From positions 6,944,101-7,008,100 of the forward strand of contig NC_134950.1 of NCBI RefSeq assembly GCF_965638725.1: 64,000 bases of DNA, written 5' to 3'. This DNA comes from Aptenodytes patagonicus. Lineage: Eukaryota > Chordata > Aves > Sphenisciformes > Spheniscidae. A model generated the notes under the pieces. The model ran no database searches, was not told the origin of the DNA, and worked only from the letters and a program-made list of their open reading frames with translations. This document shows, in pieces, positions 48,901-63,700 of the stretch (position 1 is the stretch's first letter; every line of letters starts with the position of its first letter). Both the position numbers and the translations under genes were made by a program.

Positions 48901-51900
48901 CTTGCTTATATCGACTCATATTTAACTTTTGTATTCCCATTCCAGCACAATGTCTTCGGGCTGACAAGAGAAGACTGAGATGGCAAAGAAAAAAACGCTT
49001 TGATTTTCCACATCAACATAAGAACTTGGAATCACCTAATGGTGTGGAAGGATTAGCGAACAACAATAAACTTAAGTATGTTGCTTTTAATTGCTGAGGG
49101 CTGGGCATTAATCCTACAATGCTTAGAGGAAGTGTGAAGTGAGGTTTAAGTAGTTTAAACAAGGCCAGGGGGAAGTGCCTGTTTTCTCTGTTCAAGAAAC
49201 AGCCTGAGATAGAGAAGAGCAACCTCAGCAAGCGCAGATTTTAGCACTGCATCACCGATTAAGTAAAGCCTTAGAGGAGCTTTATCTAGTAAAACAAGAG
49301 AACTTGGAAGCTTCCTGCCATTTTTCTAGAACCACTGTGCTGTGAGAAGTGTCTTAAGATACTTTAATTTAGAGGTATTCAACATAAGCCTTCAAAAGGT
49401 CTTGCGTAATACGACCTGAATTTCTCAGGCTTTTCTGCTAAGCTGCTTGTTTCTGAAAATATCTTGATGAACCATTACAGAACAGATCTTTATAAAAAAA
49501 CCAAATAGCAGTAACTGCTCTTGACATGATGGTTAAGTCTTAAGGGACTCTTACCTTTTATACTATTAGTTTATTCTGTCTAGAGATGCTGGAATATTCT
49601 CTTGGGACAGATATCAACAGAATGGTAGAGTTTCAACTTAACACTCATGAATATATCAGAATAGGTCATTAGGCTATTTTTGGGACAATCCTCGAACAGG
49701 CATGGCAACCACACAGTGCAAGTGTTCTGTAGTATTTCCAGAAAATCCATAAAGGTAGTCACAATATATTGTGATTAATGAATGCGATTGTCACGGCTCT
49801 TTAGATTTGATACAGGCATCTTTTAGAATCAGCATTATGCCATTTCTGTGTTTGAAACAAAAGTAGTATGGCAGGGAGGCTGATTGCTAAGGGGAGAGTA
49901 AGAGGTCTCTGATTGAAAGCTTCTAGTTTACTGGAAAAGCCCAGACTTAAGCACTGACAAACCTGGTTACTGGGTTCAAGCACTGAGCGAGCTGAAACTG
50001 TCTTCCTCTTCAGTGATGAAAGACAGCTTTTGCAACAAGTTCAGCTTCTAGTAATGCTTACTAGGGAAAAATGGAAAAGAGATTCCTGCTTTTTCTTTGG
50101 CACATTGGTATTACAAGTAACTTCGGGACTGATTCCTTTAGACAGAAGCCAGGGCAGTTTCAGAAAGTGACAAAAAAACCCTTTGAAACACAAAGGGTTC
50201 CTTTTCTGCTAAGAGTAGCTCCACTTGTGTCACCTTTGTCCTTCTACACAGTGGTCACACAGAACAGCAAAGTAGAAAGAACAAATGAGGCGCTCTCTAG
50301 CAAGAGGTCTTACATGATAGATCCTGACTGATATGATCACATCTGAACAGAACTTTTCCACAAGGACAAGCCTCTTTTTATCATTCCTACCAGATCTCCA
50401 TACTTCTTATATCAAAAGCATCTGTCAACAGTAAACAGGAAGAAGAGTGCCCCAAATGTTATTGTCAAAGCAACAATCACTGTAGTGAGGCATCTCATAT
50501 CTCCATAATTGTCTTGAACATTGAGTTGAATATCTGTTCTTAATGCTTCTGTGGATCATTATTACACCGTATTCTGTAACCCAGCTTACAGCAGGATAGC
50601 ATAGAACCAGGATATCGAGATCCACATCTTTTCTTGCGTCTTGAAGACAGATTTTTATTTAATGCCCAGTTCTGCCACTCCTTAGCAGAAGCTTCTTTGG
50701 TACGTACTCTCATCCCTGCATCTCAGTTTATGTCTGTGAAACAGATAATGATCTCAGAAAGCAACCGAGACCTGTATGTGAAAGTTTTATAAAATACAGA
50801 AAAAAGATGCAATCTTCCTTAAATTATATCCTACTGTACTCTCATATGGATAATACAAATAGCAAATCTATTTCCTATAATCCTAAAGGATGACCGCAGT
50901 GCCCCCTCAAGGATTCCCTTAGCTATCACTATTTAGAAATTACTTTTTATGGCAGAAATTGTAATAAATTTCACTTCTGTAGAACAGTGAAATGCTCTCA
51001 GAGGCATCTGCATTCTGGTGCTACCTACCAGGCAAAGAACTACGTCTATACACATTTCTAGCAGAGCTCTACACATTTCCCAAATCTAACAGTTTTACCA
51101 TCTGAAATGTCCAGTTATTGCTGCCTGTGAACTCAGTCTCCCCCCCCCCCCCCCCCCCCAATCCACTCTCGTCCCATCTCTCAAAACAGGAAAAGGTAAA
51201 TGGCAAGTAGCAGACGTGACTGAAGCACACAGCACAAACAAGGCTTCCTTTCAGGAACAGCAGCAGCACAGACCTATAGCTTTACCTTGAAACTATGAAT
51301 AGAATACAGCAACAATCCATTCCTAAACATGAGACATTCTAAATAAAATGTCAAAAATTCACTACGTCAAGCAAGAAAGCATGAGCAGAAAACCTAAAAA
51401 TTCAGGCTGCGTGAACATCAGCATTTTAGTTTGGCCTGTGAATTAGAACCAAGCCCCAGCCATCCCCACATCACATCTGTCTGGTTTGCAAAGCAGTTTG
51501 GGGGAAATGAACTAGACCGCTATCAGAGGAAACTAAACAGAAAGTCTTAAACCATCCTGGTGTGTACCAAATGTGTTCCAACTGCTAAATGGAGAACAGA
51601 TGTGAACCGACATGAACATTAACATGGAAAAGGATGCTGTTTTTTCCCTTTCCCTCCAAACAGACAAGACTACTCAGGACAGTGGAAGCAGCAGAGAATA
51701 ATGAAGTTCTGAAAGGTATCAGTCAAAATCTTTAGACTATCCACGGCAATACTGAAAAGAGCTGTGGGCATTATTCCATCTAATTCTTGGTTATTCCTCT
51801 TGAATCCTGCATAAGATATTGTTAGAGATCCAAGATGATGTTACTTGTCACAGATTGAAGTACAAGACAACACTGCCTCTAATACATCATCCTCCACAAA

Positions 51901-54900
51901 AACTGCACAGACGGTATGTCACCATTCTGTCATTAGAAATGCTACTCAGTAAGATATACATCATACCTTCTTGTCTTTCTAATTTATTGAAGGAATAGTA
52001 CAACCTTCATCAGTTTCCTATAAATTTGATACCCTTACTCATCCGTTGAAATTGAAAAGCATGAGAGAAAAAATATCATTCCATCCCAGTTTCATATGAT
52101 TATAATTCAAAAATAATAAAAGCACCATCGAGGAATGTATTTAGTTAAAGAGATTATATTTAACTGTTTCCAGGGCTGCATAGTCATAAGCATCTGACAG
52201 CTCTTGAAAGCAATGTATTACCATGTTCGAGATCTTCCCAGGGCTTCTCTAATGCCCCTTACACAGGCAGGGTTCAAGCCTTGCCTCTCCAAGTACAATA
52301 AGGCAGACCTCTTCCTCTTGTGTTGAAGATAATTCAATACACTTAACTGCTAAGACTTGTTTGCTGGGCTTATGTGGGCTCTACTACTTTTATCAACACG
52401 TATGTTCCAAGCACAGTGCACCTGACAACTCCACCACAATAAACCTCAAATTTCGATAGTTAAAGCTGTATTTTTCATCATCTGTCAACTGAATTATGCC
52501 AAAATTGTGCTTAGAAGTACAATTTAGAGCTCCCAGTATTTATTCTAAAATAAAATACAAGCAGGAGAAACAAATAAGACCAATTTAAGTTTTCCTGCAA
52601 CCACCTCCCTTATATAAAGTTGCCCAATTAAATAGATACTTCCTCACCAAAACAAAGATGCAAGATTTTTCTTCCCTTGAGAGCAAACCAAATACTACAG
52701 GATAGTCTGAGAAAAAGCCACAATTTTCAACTACTGCTAGGAAGCAGACATAGTATGTTGACTATCAACCAGCAAAATAGTGTCAAATCTTCATGTACAA
52801 AAATGTGTTCTGTGACAAAAATGCATTCTGAACTGATGAAGCCTGATTTCTCATGCCTCTCTCATTCAACTAATAGACATTGGCTTCCAAGAGAGTGTGT
52901 TTCCAGTGAAGTTCCTTCTCTACCCCACACAGGGGAAAATAAATCTTCCTTTATATGTTCTTCACTGTCTACTGCAAGTGTGAATTTATGATGCCCTTTC
53001 TCTAGTCACAGAGAGACTATGTAGTCTCTCTTCCTTATCCTGGTATCTCTTAACGAAACTGGTAGAAAGTTTATTATGGAAGACATTTGAAAAGTTTTTT
53101 CTAAAAAGAATAACAACTTCAACTGGTAAGATTTGGAAGCCTGATTATCCAAGTTCTGTCTCCAAAGACAATATATCTAGCAGCACTGCTGCAGCATCCT
53201 GCTAAGGCCTAGCAACTGGATACTCTCATTCCACTTTGCTACCTCCATCACCCAAGCTTAAAGTACCTTTTTTTTTTTTGAAAACATACTGTAAGTAAAT
53301 TGAAGCCCTCATATAATTAAGGTATTTTTAAACTATGACTAATTCCACATGTTACCATTAATAACTACAATATAGCATTTAATATTTCAAAAATATTCAC
53401 CGTTAATGACTTTCTTTCTATTAAGGACTTCCTAAAAGATCTTATTTGACCTATCCATTTCTCTTGTTTCACCTGTGTAATCAGTCAAGGAAAAAATCCC
53501 AAATCCTACCAAATACTCATAATTATATTGTGGTAATTCAAGCACCCGGTTTAAGATGCTGTACAATCACCTAAGTAAAATTAAACCAATCACGCAAAAT
53601 GAATAATCTAATTTTATGAAATAACTCCTTTTTTGGATTCCTCAAATATTTAAAATTTCATGTTACTACTTTTTGTATTAACATAACACGTCTAAGCTTT
53701 CTCTAACAGGTCTCTAAATTTATTTTTAAATGCATTTTCACTTGTTTTCTAAACATTGAGATATAGTCATAGTTAAGTTTAATAGCAAAGCCACGAAGAA
53801 AACCAAAATTATTTTTTGTATCTAAAAAGCATTTTACTAATTACTACAAATTAAAAGTAATCCTAACATTCCTTCAATAGTGAAGTAACCTAATGTCAAC
53901 AGGATGAGGCTTCTAAAAAACTTTTCCAATTTTATGAGTGCAGCATGTGGTATACTTGTGTTAAGATTAATTTTTCCTTTAAAGATAAGTTTTTTCCATC
54001 ATTACACTTGAATTGCCTTAGTCTTATTCCTGTTTACTGAGGTTTCAGACCAGATTTCCGTAAACCAATTAAAAAGATTCAAGCATGTATGCTAGACTCA
54101 CAAATAAAACTGTGCTATTGAAGCACTTCTGAATATTTTATCTTGATGCATTTCAACAGGTAACGAAAAAGGAAAACGATCTAAAGCTGAAGAACTAGAT
54201 CTGAAAAACTGCAGAAAATCTCTTCAGTATCAGCGTAAAAATTAGGTAGGAAACCACGTGGCAGGGATTCTATATAAAAGATACATTAGCTTGTTTATGC
54301 TAATGCTTTTGAGGCTTTATTTGCACAGAATTATAACCTCCAACAAGCTCATACATACCAGGTGTTCATAAGCAACAACAATTGCAAATTGTTTACAAAA
54401 AATTACAAGCCATTTGCACTATCCCCAGAAATCAAACTGCTGTGGATTGATTTGATTTATAAGTCAGAGCATGAAATACAAACAGCTACTAGCGTTAAAA
54501 TCCAGAGAATTACATCTTGAAAAGCTACAGTAACAGACACTGTTTTGCATATAATGCATATTTATACACCCTGGAAATGCATGATTGCTGACAAACTTAA
54601 CAATGTAAATTTAAAACACTGAGCATCACAAAGTGTTAGCAATTAACTTTCAAATACCAATAGCAACACCTCCATAAGCCAATTTCAAATCCATACACTC
54701 TGCTCTTTATGAAAATCCTCCTCTTAATAAACAGCAATGTCGTCATCTTTTCTATGACTACTAAGCACAGTTTCAGAATACACCTGAAAATTTGAGCTCC
54801 TGGTGGAAAATGGGGAGGGTCTTGCCAGGAACTATGTACTAGGAACCAGCTTCTCTCAAAACTAAGGTGCCTCTGGAGTGACACAAAATCAGGGATTTAG

Positions 54901-57900
54901 AGATTTGAAGGATTTTAGCAAACCGATTTAGTTCTATTATTTAGGCATCAGTTGAACAATGGCCACTGCCGGATTTCAAGGTGTTTTTTTTTAGTCCTCT
55001 TTTCAACCCAATATACAGTTACTTAGTTCTTAAGTAACTACCACAAGCCATGAAACACAAATTTCCTCAAACCTTTTAAACCACAGGGTCTTTTTGCATA
55101 GTCTTCCCTATTTTAAAGACATTTTATGTCTTGAATCAGTCACCGTTGAAACGAATGGTAAAGAATAAGGCCTCACCGCATGGCATTCGTAATGCTGGGG
55201 TTTTAACATGCTTAGGAATTGCCACATGGGCAGTTATCTTTTTATGCTTTTAGATAAATAATTTAAAATAAAGTTGCAGCATGTACTTCTCACTTCCCAA
55301 CACATTAACCAATAAACACAGAGTGAACTAGAAGCACTGAATAAACATCGGTATGCTAAAGAGAATTTGCCCATTCTCTCAATTCAGATTAGCTTGACTG
55401 GATGGCTCTAAGGTTTACAGGTAACTTACAGGTATTTGAACGTACCACATTTTGGTATACTTTGACATGGCAGCAATTATTGTTGGATATGCAAGAAGAG
55501 CAACTGAGAAACACAATGTTTAAGCCAATGGCACAATGGTTGTTGCCGAGAGAAATCTAGAGCATTAGTAAGTGCCAAAACTATAAAACATTGCAGAAGA
55601 CTCTAGACAACTCCAGCAATTACCTTACGTCCTAATAGTTCCCCTTTTGTGTCAGTGTTTAGATTAATTTCTTCTGCAACAGAGTGAAGGTGAGATCACC
55701 AAGACTGAAGACCTAAGCCAGCTTTTAAATTATAAATTCTAATTAAACACAAAATGACTACTTTACTACATGAATGACTTGCCCCTAAACAGACACAGGC
55801 ATATAGTTGTACAAACTATTCCTTTTATAGTTCAGACTGAGATCACTCTGTTGTAGGTAAAAAACAATAAAGCTAGATAAAAGCAGGTGTTTTTTTTTTT
55901 TCCAGGAAAAGAAGTATCCAGTTTTAAATACTAGCAGACAAGCCTAAAGAAGTTATTTGAAGCTTCCGAGTGCCATGAAGCAGACAGATGGGGTTCTCCA
56001 CATTTTTTTGTATTACAGTAACTGTGTTAGCCATCCTCTCTTGATAGTAAACTTAAAAGCGCACAGTAAACCTTTAATGCTGTTGGAGAGGTAACAAACC
56101 CAGCCCCCTTTCTCGGCAACCTTGTCACATAATCTGAATTTTAGTAACAAACCTCATTCTCTGGCATGTTAACTCGCTGCAGCATCTGTCACTGCTATGA
56201 ATGGTTGATCATAAGTACCTCTGTAGTCATCTCAATGCTATTAAGCAGATGGCAGCGCTAAATCCGAATGATGTAGTACATCTCCCTGGTGGACTTTGTT
56301 TCCATACACTACCATTATTCTACAATTCCTCAGTGATAAATCTTATGTATTCTAGAGAACATTAAACAGTGAACTGACAGTGCCAGTTGATTTATTAGCA
56401 TCCATTTCCCTTTGCCCTATTATTGTCTTCGCAAACACTTGTGCAGATCATGTATGGAGCCACTAAGGGACAAAAGTGCTTTTGCTCAATTTGAAACATA
56501 TTTCAGAGATTTAAAGTAAACAATTTTTCTTCATGCTGAAAAATGTTTAAACTGATCTACAAATTTAAATGAAGACCCAACTAAATGCTCCTGCTTCCTC
56601 CACAATATTCTTCTCTGAGTTTTCATAATAAAATTATGCATTATTGCATAATATAAAATAATGCAAATCTAGCATTAACATCAGGCCATTAAAACACCCA
56701 CTACTTTCTGCAATAAATCCAAGTAATCGATTACAGTTCTGGACAGATTCGGGGAAGTCCTTTAAGAGTCAGCTAGGCTGTGTAAGTAAGCATGCATATG
56801 TGCTAGTGAGGGGAGCTGACAAACCTACATGCATCTGACATAAGAAAGTATCAGCACCAGCCATCACATGAGCATGGTGTTTCACACTTGTAAACTCACG
56901 TTCTACTGTAAGGTCCCAAAAAGGTTTCTGGCATACAACTGCACATGTTAAATTACTACATATGTATATAGAGAAATTATATGAAGGAATTACTGACTGC
57001 ATACCATGAAATCTGCCCTGCATGACAGAGTAACATTCAGCCTCGTCTTGCTGCTCTCCTTAGCTAGGCATTGAGTATCAACCATAAATGATCATAGCTT
57101 TTGACAATGTTCATTATGCTCTATTAAGGTAAAACTGTCTCGGCTGCTTTAAGTATTTATTAGTCTTTGAGTTTCAGAAACTGAGAAATATTTTGCCAAA
57201 TTAATTTTAGATTACTTTGGTTTTTCATAAAATACTGAACAGCCCAGTTGATTAACCATCCCAGTTTATACTGGTAAAAATATCATCTAACAATCCTCTG
57301 CAAAAACTACCTGTGTAATTTAGTCACATCTCTTCTAAAAATCAGTTAAGATATCTAGTCAAGCTCAGTACAGCTCCAAGGGATATTTAAGTCTTCTTGA
57401 CCATAAAAAATAATTCTGTTAAGAGAAATCCTGAAGCACTATTTGGGGCTTTGTTGCACGAACAAACAACTCTGGGTAAGAAAATATTTTAAAGAAAAAC
57501 TATTTTTATAGGATTACAGGGCATTAAGAGAGATGAGAACTTGGAGAAAACTCTGATGTTTCTCTCCCTATCAGCGCTGTGACAGGTTTTAACTAAAGCT
57601 TCAGATTGCCAAGCACAAGCAAGGATACGGTCTCACACAATGTCAAATAAAATGCCATTCAACTTTTAAACACATGATCTGGTAGCAGCACGCAGTTCAG
57701 TTGTAGAAAGGAAGAATTGTTTGCAGAGGCATGCAAAGTCTCAACTACCTCAATGCACACAGAAATACACAGTATGCTATTCTTCATATCTGAACATATC
57801 ACCCATCCTAGTCCATCTCAGATTTGGCCATTTCTGGGAAATACACTAGAAACATCAAAATTCAAAACAATAAAGGAGAGTCATGCTGTATTGTACTGAA

Positions 57901-60644
57901 TGGTCAAATTTGGAGAATTTCCATCTTTAACAGAGGAATCACTAGAACAAGCAAAAACTTTAAAAACAAAATGAGTATTTCAACTGTCTCCACTGTATCA
58001 CACATGTACATTGTACACACAGTGTACACTTGTGAACGTTAACCAGGTTTGAGGTGCAGGAAGAGGGTTCATATACTGAAAAAACTACTGCAAATAATTT
58101 AATGAGCAAACCCATCTTTTCAGTTTACTAGCTATTTCTCAAATTTCCTCTTTAATACACGATATCATTAATAGCACAATCTTCTAGAGAAATTAATATC
58201 AGAAGACATACTAGAAATGCTATTACTTTTTAAGATTACTACTTTCAACTTACAAAAGGAAATAAGAAAAGTTATTTACACATGCTAGTCACTAAATGAT
58301 GCATTTTAAACATGTGAATGCCCTCTATGCACAAATGTATTTTCTTTCCATGCTTTATGAGAGCAAAATATCAAGAATTATATGAGGCTAAGCTATGAAA
58401 ACAATACACTTTTCACTAATTTCCTTCACAGTAAGGACATTGTAATGCACCTAAATATGATAAGTATCTCTTAGTGGTTACAAAATGACATTTTGCAATA
58501 TGGGCTACTATTTGATATTCAGATTAAAGATAGGAATGCTGTTCTAGGTAGCTCAGATGGCTGTTTATAGTTATTACTTTTTGCCTGCCAATACAATCCT
58601 AAAAATCTTTTTGCCAAGCCAGAAAATATGCCAGAAAATGAGTGTCGATACCCCGTGAGAAATGTACAAGTGAATCATCTCTTGTTTTCTTTTACCATGC
58701 AGCACTTAATAAAATTGGGGGGGTGTGATGTAATCATTCAGAAGATAACGAATTCAACAAAATCTAACAGTACATATTGTGAAACTACAGGTAAAATACA
58801 AAGCAGAGCAATCATTTTATGAAGTAACTCCTTCCAGACTGGGCTAAACATGTGCACATATATCTAAGGTTATTATATGTATTCTTATGTATTAGTCCTT
58901 TACAAGAGCAATTTCATTTCTTGGGAGATTTGCTCTTTGCTAATTAGTTCAAAGGAAAAAATCTTAGTGAAAATGTTCTTAACATGGAAAAAATCGAATC
59001 CAAGTAAAGTTTAGTTTTGGCTCAGGCAAATGACTTTGTAATGAAGTCCAAATGTTTGTGTGCAATAAACCCATTTACCAACACTAGAAGCAGTAAAAGA
59101 GAACAGAATTACCAACATAAAAGTTGAGGCCTATTTTGGTAATTTTCTTTTTGCGAAAAATCCATTACCAGCAGCTGCTCTCTAAATGTAACATCCTACA
59201 GAGCCTCATATTTTGAAGGTCCTACACTGCTGGTTTCTTAAGTCATATTATTTATATCAACTTTCAATAGCTTACGAGACTCTGTAGGAGCCAAGTATCA
59301 GACACAAAGGTATTAATCTGTTAGTTCTCAACAATAACAACATTTGGACTTTCCACTAAGCTTTTTCACATTTACTAAGTTGTTGGGCACAGGAAAATAC
59401 TCACTTATACAACAAAATTTAAGTTGGGTGTGTCAACACTACAGCAAAGCAGATGTCAGGTGTAAACAGCTTTGTTCTCAACTTTGCTGTGAATGGTTCT
59501 GTACTATTTCAGATAAGGCTACATCGTAAAAAAAGTCTTAAATATTTAGCAGAAGGTAAAACAGTCTAATCAATATCTGCTTATCAACATCACAATATCC
59601 ACCCATATCTCCCCTTCCTACTGTCTTCATCTTCCCAGAGGGCAAGGTTTGAAGCTCTAATTACCCCAAATAACCAAAGCAGTAATGCAGAACTAGAGCA
59701 TTAGATTTTATTTTACCATTTTCTCAACATTGTTTCAACCATTTGAAGTTTATTGCCATGAAAGTTTCACAAAATGACATTACAAAATCTACTACTGATC
59801 AAACTGTGAATGCTTGGTCTAAGAGAAAGAGTAAATTACAACTCAGTAAAAAGTACACAGAAGGTCCCTTTCCAGATGTGCACATTAGCAGTGCCTAATA
59901 GTGAGGACAATAAGCCAAGCTGCTAAATAACGTGTCACGTGATATTTGCCAATAAGTTCAAACTACCACCTAATAAAAGTAGTTTGTATTTCATAGCATT
60001 TTTCCCATCATTGGGACACATTAGTATTCCTTGTAATTCATGGAGTTTTCAAATAGCGACTCCTTTTAAGAAAGCAAAATTTTAAGAAAATAAATCAGAA
60101 GTGCTTAAAAATACTGTTGAGAATGAAGTGGGGGAAGGAACACAAATGGCAAGGTATTCAAATTTGTCACAAAGACAATTCCACAAAGGATTAAAACAAA
60201 CTAAAGGGTGTACTTTTATTTGGCTGTAAAAAAAAGGTGAAACACTGGAATATAATCATGTTTAAGTAGTAAGAAAATGCAATCAACTCTGTTTCAGATG
60301 ATTTAATACCTCTTATAAAGTTGGGTTTTTTTTCTCCTCTCCCTCCCAAAATGAATTTGAATTAAGTTTTCCTGAATTTCCTGAACTTTTGAAGACTTCC
60401 TGATTTATGATTTGGCATCACTAAAACTTTGTTTTGTTTTAAGTTCTCATTTCTGTTTCTTTTCAACCACTCAGTAACTCGACTTCTATACTTATGTGAT
60501 ACTATAGACAAATAACACTGGGGGTTATTTCTAATAAGCCTCAACATTTTTGCTATTTAAGATGAAATTGAAAAAAATTAAGTAAAACTAACTTTCCAAC
60601 TGTAGAATATTTCCAGTGTAGTTACAGCAGATCTGAAGACTTAC
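45925..60644 (-). other. KHDRBS3: KHDRBS3 intron (14.7 kb)
   Basis: Donor GTAAGT (60644-60639), acceptor TACAG (45929-45925). The intron is strongly AT-rich, with many TAAA/TTTA/TTAA words and no CR1 or LTR that I recognise. It holds a run of 20 C (51140-51159) and small inverted repeats such as ATTATGCA/TGCATAAT near 56635-56654. Many short open frames are present, none with recognisable motifs. No additional exon is called. Confidence 0.85.
51140..51159. repeat. Run of 20 C (G in KHDRBS3 pre-mRNA)
   Basis: Twenty uninterrupted C on plus. As the gene is transcribed from the minus strand, the intronic RNA carries a G20 run. Its length may be an assembly approximation. Confidence 0.95.
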
Positions 60645-60727
60645 CTTTGTGCTTGAGTGCTATAGCTGTTATCATAGGAATCATAGCTTTGTTCATCATA
60701 AGCAGTTCCATAACCATCATCATACTC
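60645..60727 (-). CDS. KHDRBS3: KHDRBS3 coding exon (Tyr/Asp-rich segment)
   Basis: Acceptor ATATCATTTCAG (AG at 60729-60728) and donor AAAG then GTAAGT bound 83 nt, 27 codons plus two bases. It starts in phase 0 with [18 protein letters not shown] and ends NSYSTQAQ. Human KHDRBS3 has the same segment with STPAQ. The [11 protein letters not shown] arrangement separates it from KHDRBS2, which has DDQTYETYDNS. It forms the first part of the Tyr-rich C-terminal region, after the Arg/Gly and Pro-rich part, whose exons and the KH (STAR) domain lie right of the window. Its exit phase fits both the normal next exon and the candidate distal exons at 41150 and 38784. Confidence 0.97.
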
Positions 60728-63700
60728 CTGAAATGATATAAAAGAAAGGTAGTATTAATCATAAGCACACTTCAGAAAAAGTAGTAACCTAGTTCTAAGT
60801 ATGAAAGAATACTCTCCTGACATGTACATATGACATACGTACACCATGAAATGGCAAAATCTTAATGATATTAATAAAGACTACTTTCATTTAGGAGGCC
60901 ACACACATCTAGAACGAATTACTTTAAAGGCATTTTGAACTATTGGCAGTGTGCTTCAAAAAGATTTTTTCAGTTAACACTGGCTTGTGCAGAGACAGTA
61001 CAAATGCTTCATGTCTCCATGTACTTGAATTTGAGATGAGTGAGCTGCTGATCTTCAAGAAAGCTCTTGAAGAGGGAAGCATTTCAGGAATCAAAACGTC
61101 TGAATAAATAGTGTGCAACTGGCTTAGGTAGCTGACTTATTTCTGGACAATAAATTCAGTATTCTACGTAGACTACGGATGGGAAAGACATTCCCTAGAG
61201 ATAAGACTAGTAAGAATGTTGGTTTTACTTCTTTGAATGCCCTCTGTACACTCTTCAACTTGTGGGAGTTTAGCATCCATTAAGAAACTAAAAGTAAGGA
61301 TTTCTTACTCCTCCCGCATTATCCACACTATTTAAGTATACACCGTAGTAACACTCTTCCCAAAATAGCACTGGCTTTAAATACCAAGTTGAACAAACCA
61401 CTAACTCCAGCTACAAGACATACAGAAGTTTAAGATAAAAACAAGTGACAATGATGCTGTTTCCCTAGAGAAAGATGAGCTACAGAAAACCAAAGAACTG
61501 TCACCAATTTATTGTTTCATCCACTAATAAACCTAACTGAGCTAAACACATGAAAAGTAGAAACAGCACTTCCTTCGTACTGATTCCTAGGAAATCCTAA
61601 TATCCAAATATGCCAAAGACCTCAATGGATATTTAGGGGTATATCTTGTCCAGTTTTGCCAGATGAGAATCACCCAATGAGAAGAAACTTTGAAGATATA
61701 GGGACCCAGAGAAAGGAAAATCAGGCTTCATCTTATATATGGTGTTTTCTGAGTAAGTGTGTATCAAACCCTGGCAACATAAGGATAAAGTCTTATGAAA
61801 GAATAAATTCTCTTCCAGGAAAAGGAAACTTTAAGAGTCTTTCAGCGATGACAAAAAACAAACCAACCAGCAGTATCAATTAGGTAGGGATGACAAATGA
61901 TGGATTGTCCAACTCTAGTAGAAAACATCTCCAATGATTGGAATCTGACAGCTTTCTAGACATTGTAAAGAAAGCTTTCTATATCAGAAGCCAATGACAT
62001 ACTCAAAACAACTGATAGGAAACTGAATTTGCTAAGAGTTTTTAGCATTTTTTACAGTCATCTGAAATTGCTTATATGGAAAACCGGGCAATCTGCACAT
62101 CAATACTGCTTCACCACCCCTAGATCAGTGAACATGATTGTTTCCCAGCAGTGATTAGTAGAAGGGTGTCTATGAATAATTGCAGGCACAAATGAGTGAC
62201 GACCTATTCATAGGTCTGGAAGAAGAAACGAGGATTCTTCCAGTTGTCTGTTGTGAAGAGATCCATGGATAAATAGTCTCATTTGAAGAAGAAATGCATT
62301 GTTTTCTCTTTCAGTAATTCACTGTCCTGAAACTAAAAATTAAAATAGAGTCTCAGCATTTTCTTTGCCCATCTGATATGGATATGAATTTTTCTTGATA
62401 AGCCATATACTAAACCCACAAAACCATTGCCTCCTGGCAGTTATTACAAACAAGCACTTTATTACTTATCGATGCAATACAGAGACATCTGTTAACAATA
62501 CAGACATTGATCAACAGCAGAAGCTGTTTGAGCCAACTTATTTGCTCTGTTCCAGAACATTTACATGACATTTGGTCTCCTCTTACAGAATCTCCCAACT
62601 GTGAACCAGCCATCCCTAAGAGGGACTCCCAAACTTCAAACCATGCACATCCAGCAGTGACAACAAATGAAAGCAGAGGACTGAAATTCACCTTTTAACA
62701 TGTTAGGAAAGCTTTGCCACTAAGGAATCATTGGAGAATTCTTAAGCAATCAGTCCTATTCTTCACATTTGTTAACTATTTTACTGAAAATTGATCATGA
62801 AAGAGAAGGGGAAAACAGACTACTCTGAAGTTATGGTGTATTTATGACTTCTTGAAGACAAAGGAACAAAGTAAATTTGAAATAGGAAGAGCCTTATGTT
62901 AACAAGATGTTCAGCAGAACAAAAGGAAAATTTTGGGGAGGTCCATGCTGTATCAGACTTAGCGTTTCTAGTATTAGCATTTCTCTTCCAGAGAAATTTT
63001 GCCCAGAACTCATTACTGTTCACCATTTTGTGTGTTAATAAATTGACTACTGCAGAAATTAAGTCCTACATTGTTATATTGTTGAAGGTGGCTCTTACAA
63101 GCTTTGAATGGAAAGATAATCTGGTTTCTAGTTTATATGTGGGACTCCTGTCACTTAGCATTAAAAAGATCAACCTGTACTGTTGCAATTACTATAATCT
63201 GTTTAAATAGATCAATTCTTCCTTTTTATTGCTGTATTTACATTTATAAAACAAAAAAATTTACATTAAAACTAAGATAAATGTCATGTGCAACATGCTG
63301 CAAAAATAGAATAGGTTTAAAGAGCTGTTCTGTTAAATGGCTTGTTCTGTTAAGAGATAAGAGATTCAAATTCCAAAACCTTTGTTTACTGTGCAGTATT
63401 CCCTTGAAGTAGCAATTAGGCAGGGGCAGCTGAAGTATGTTTCAGAGCTTTCCCTGAATTAGGTCTGACACAGTATTTTCTCTTAGTCATACAGTATTTG
63501 AAAACTCTTTCAGGAGGTTACAAATAAGCTTGGCCAAGGCAGAATGTTTTACATTTTAGATTAAGTCCACACTACTTGAATATTTTCTTTCTGAAACACA
63601 GACCTCTTGTGGCTTCGATAAGTGTTTAACTTTATTTAGTATCTAGGTGAAATATCCTTGGCTATCATCGTGCTAACTTAAGTGAAAATAACTATCATTT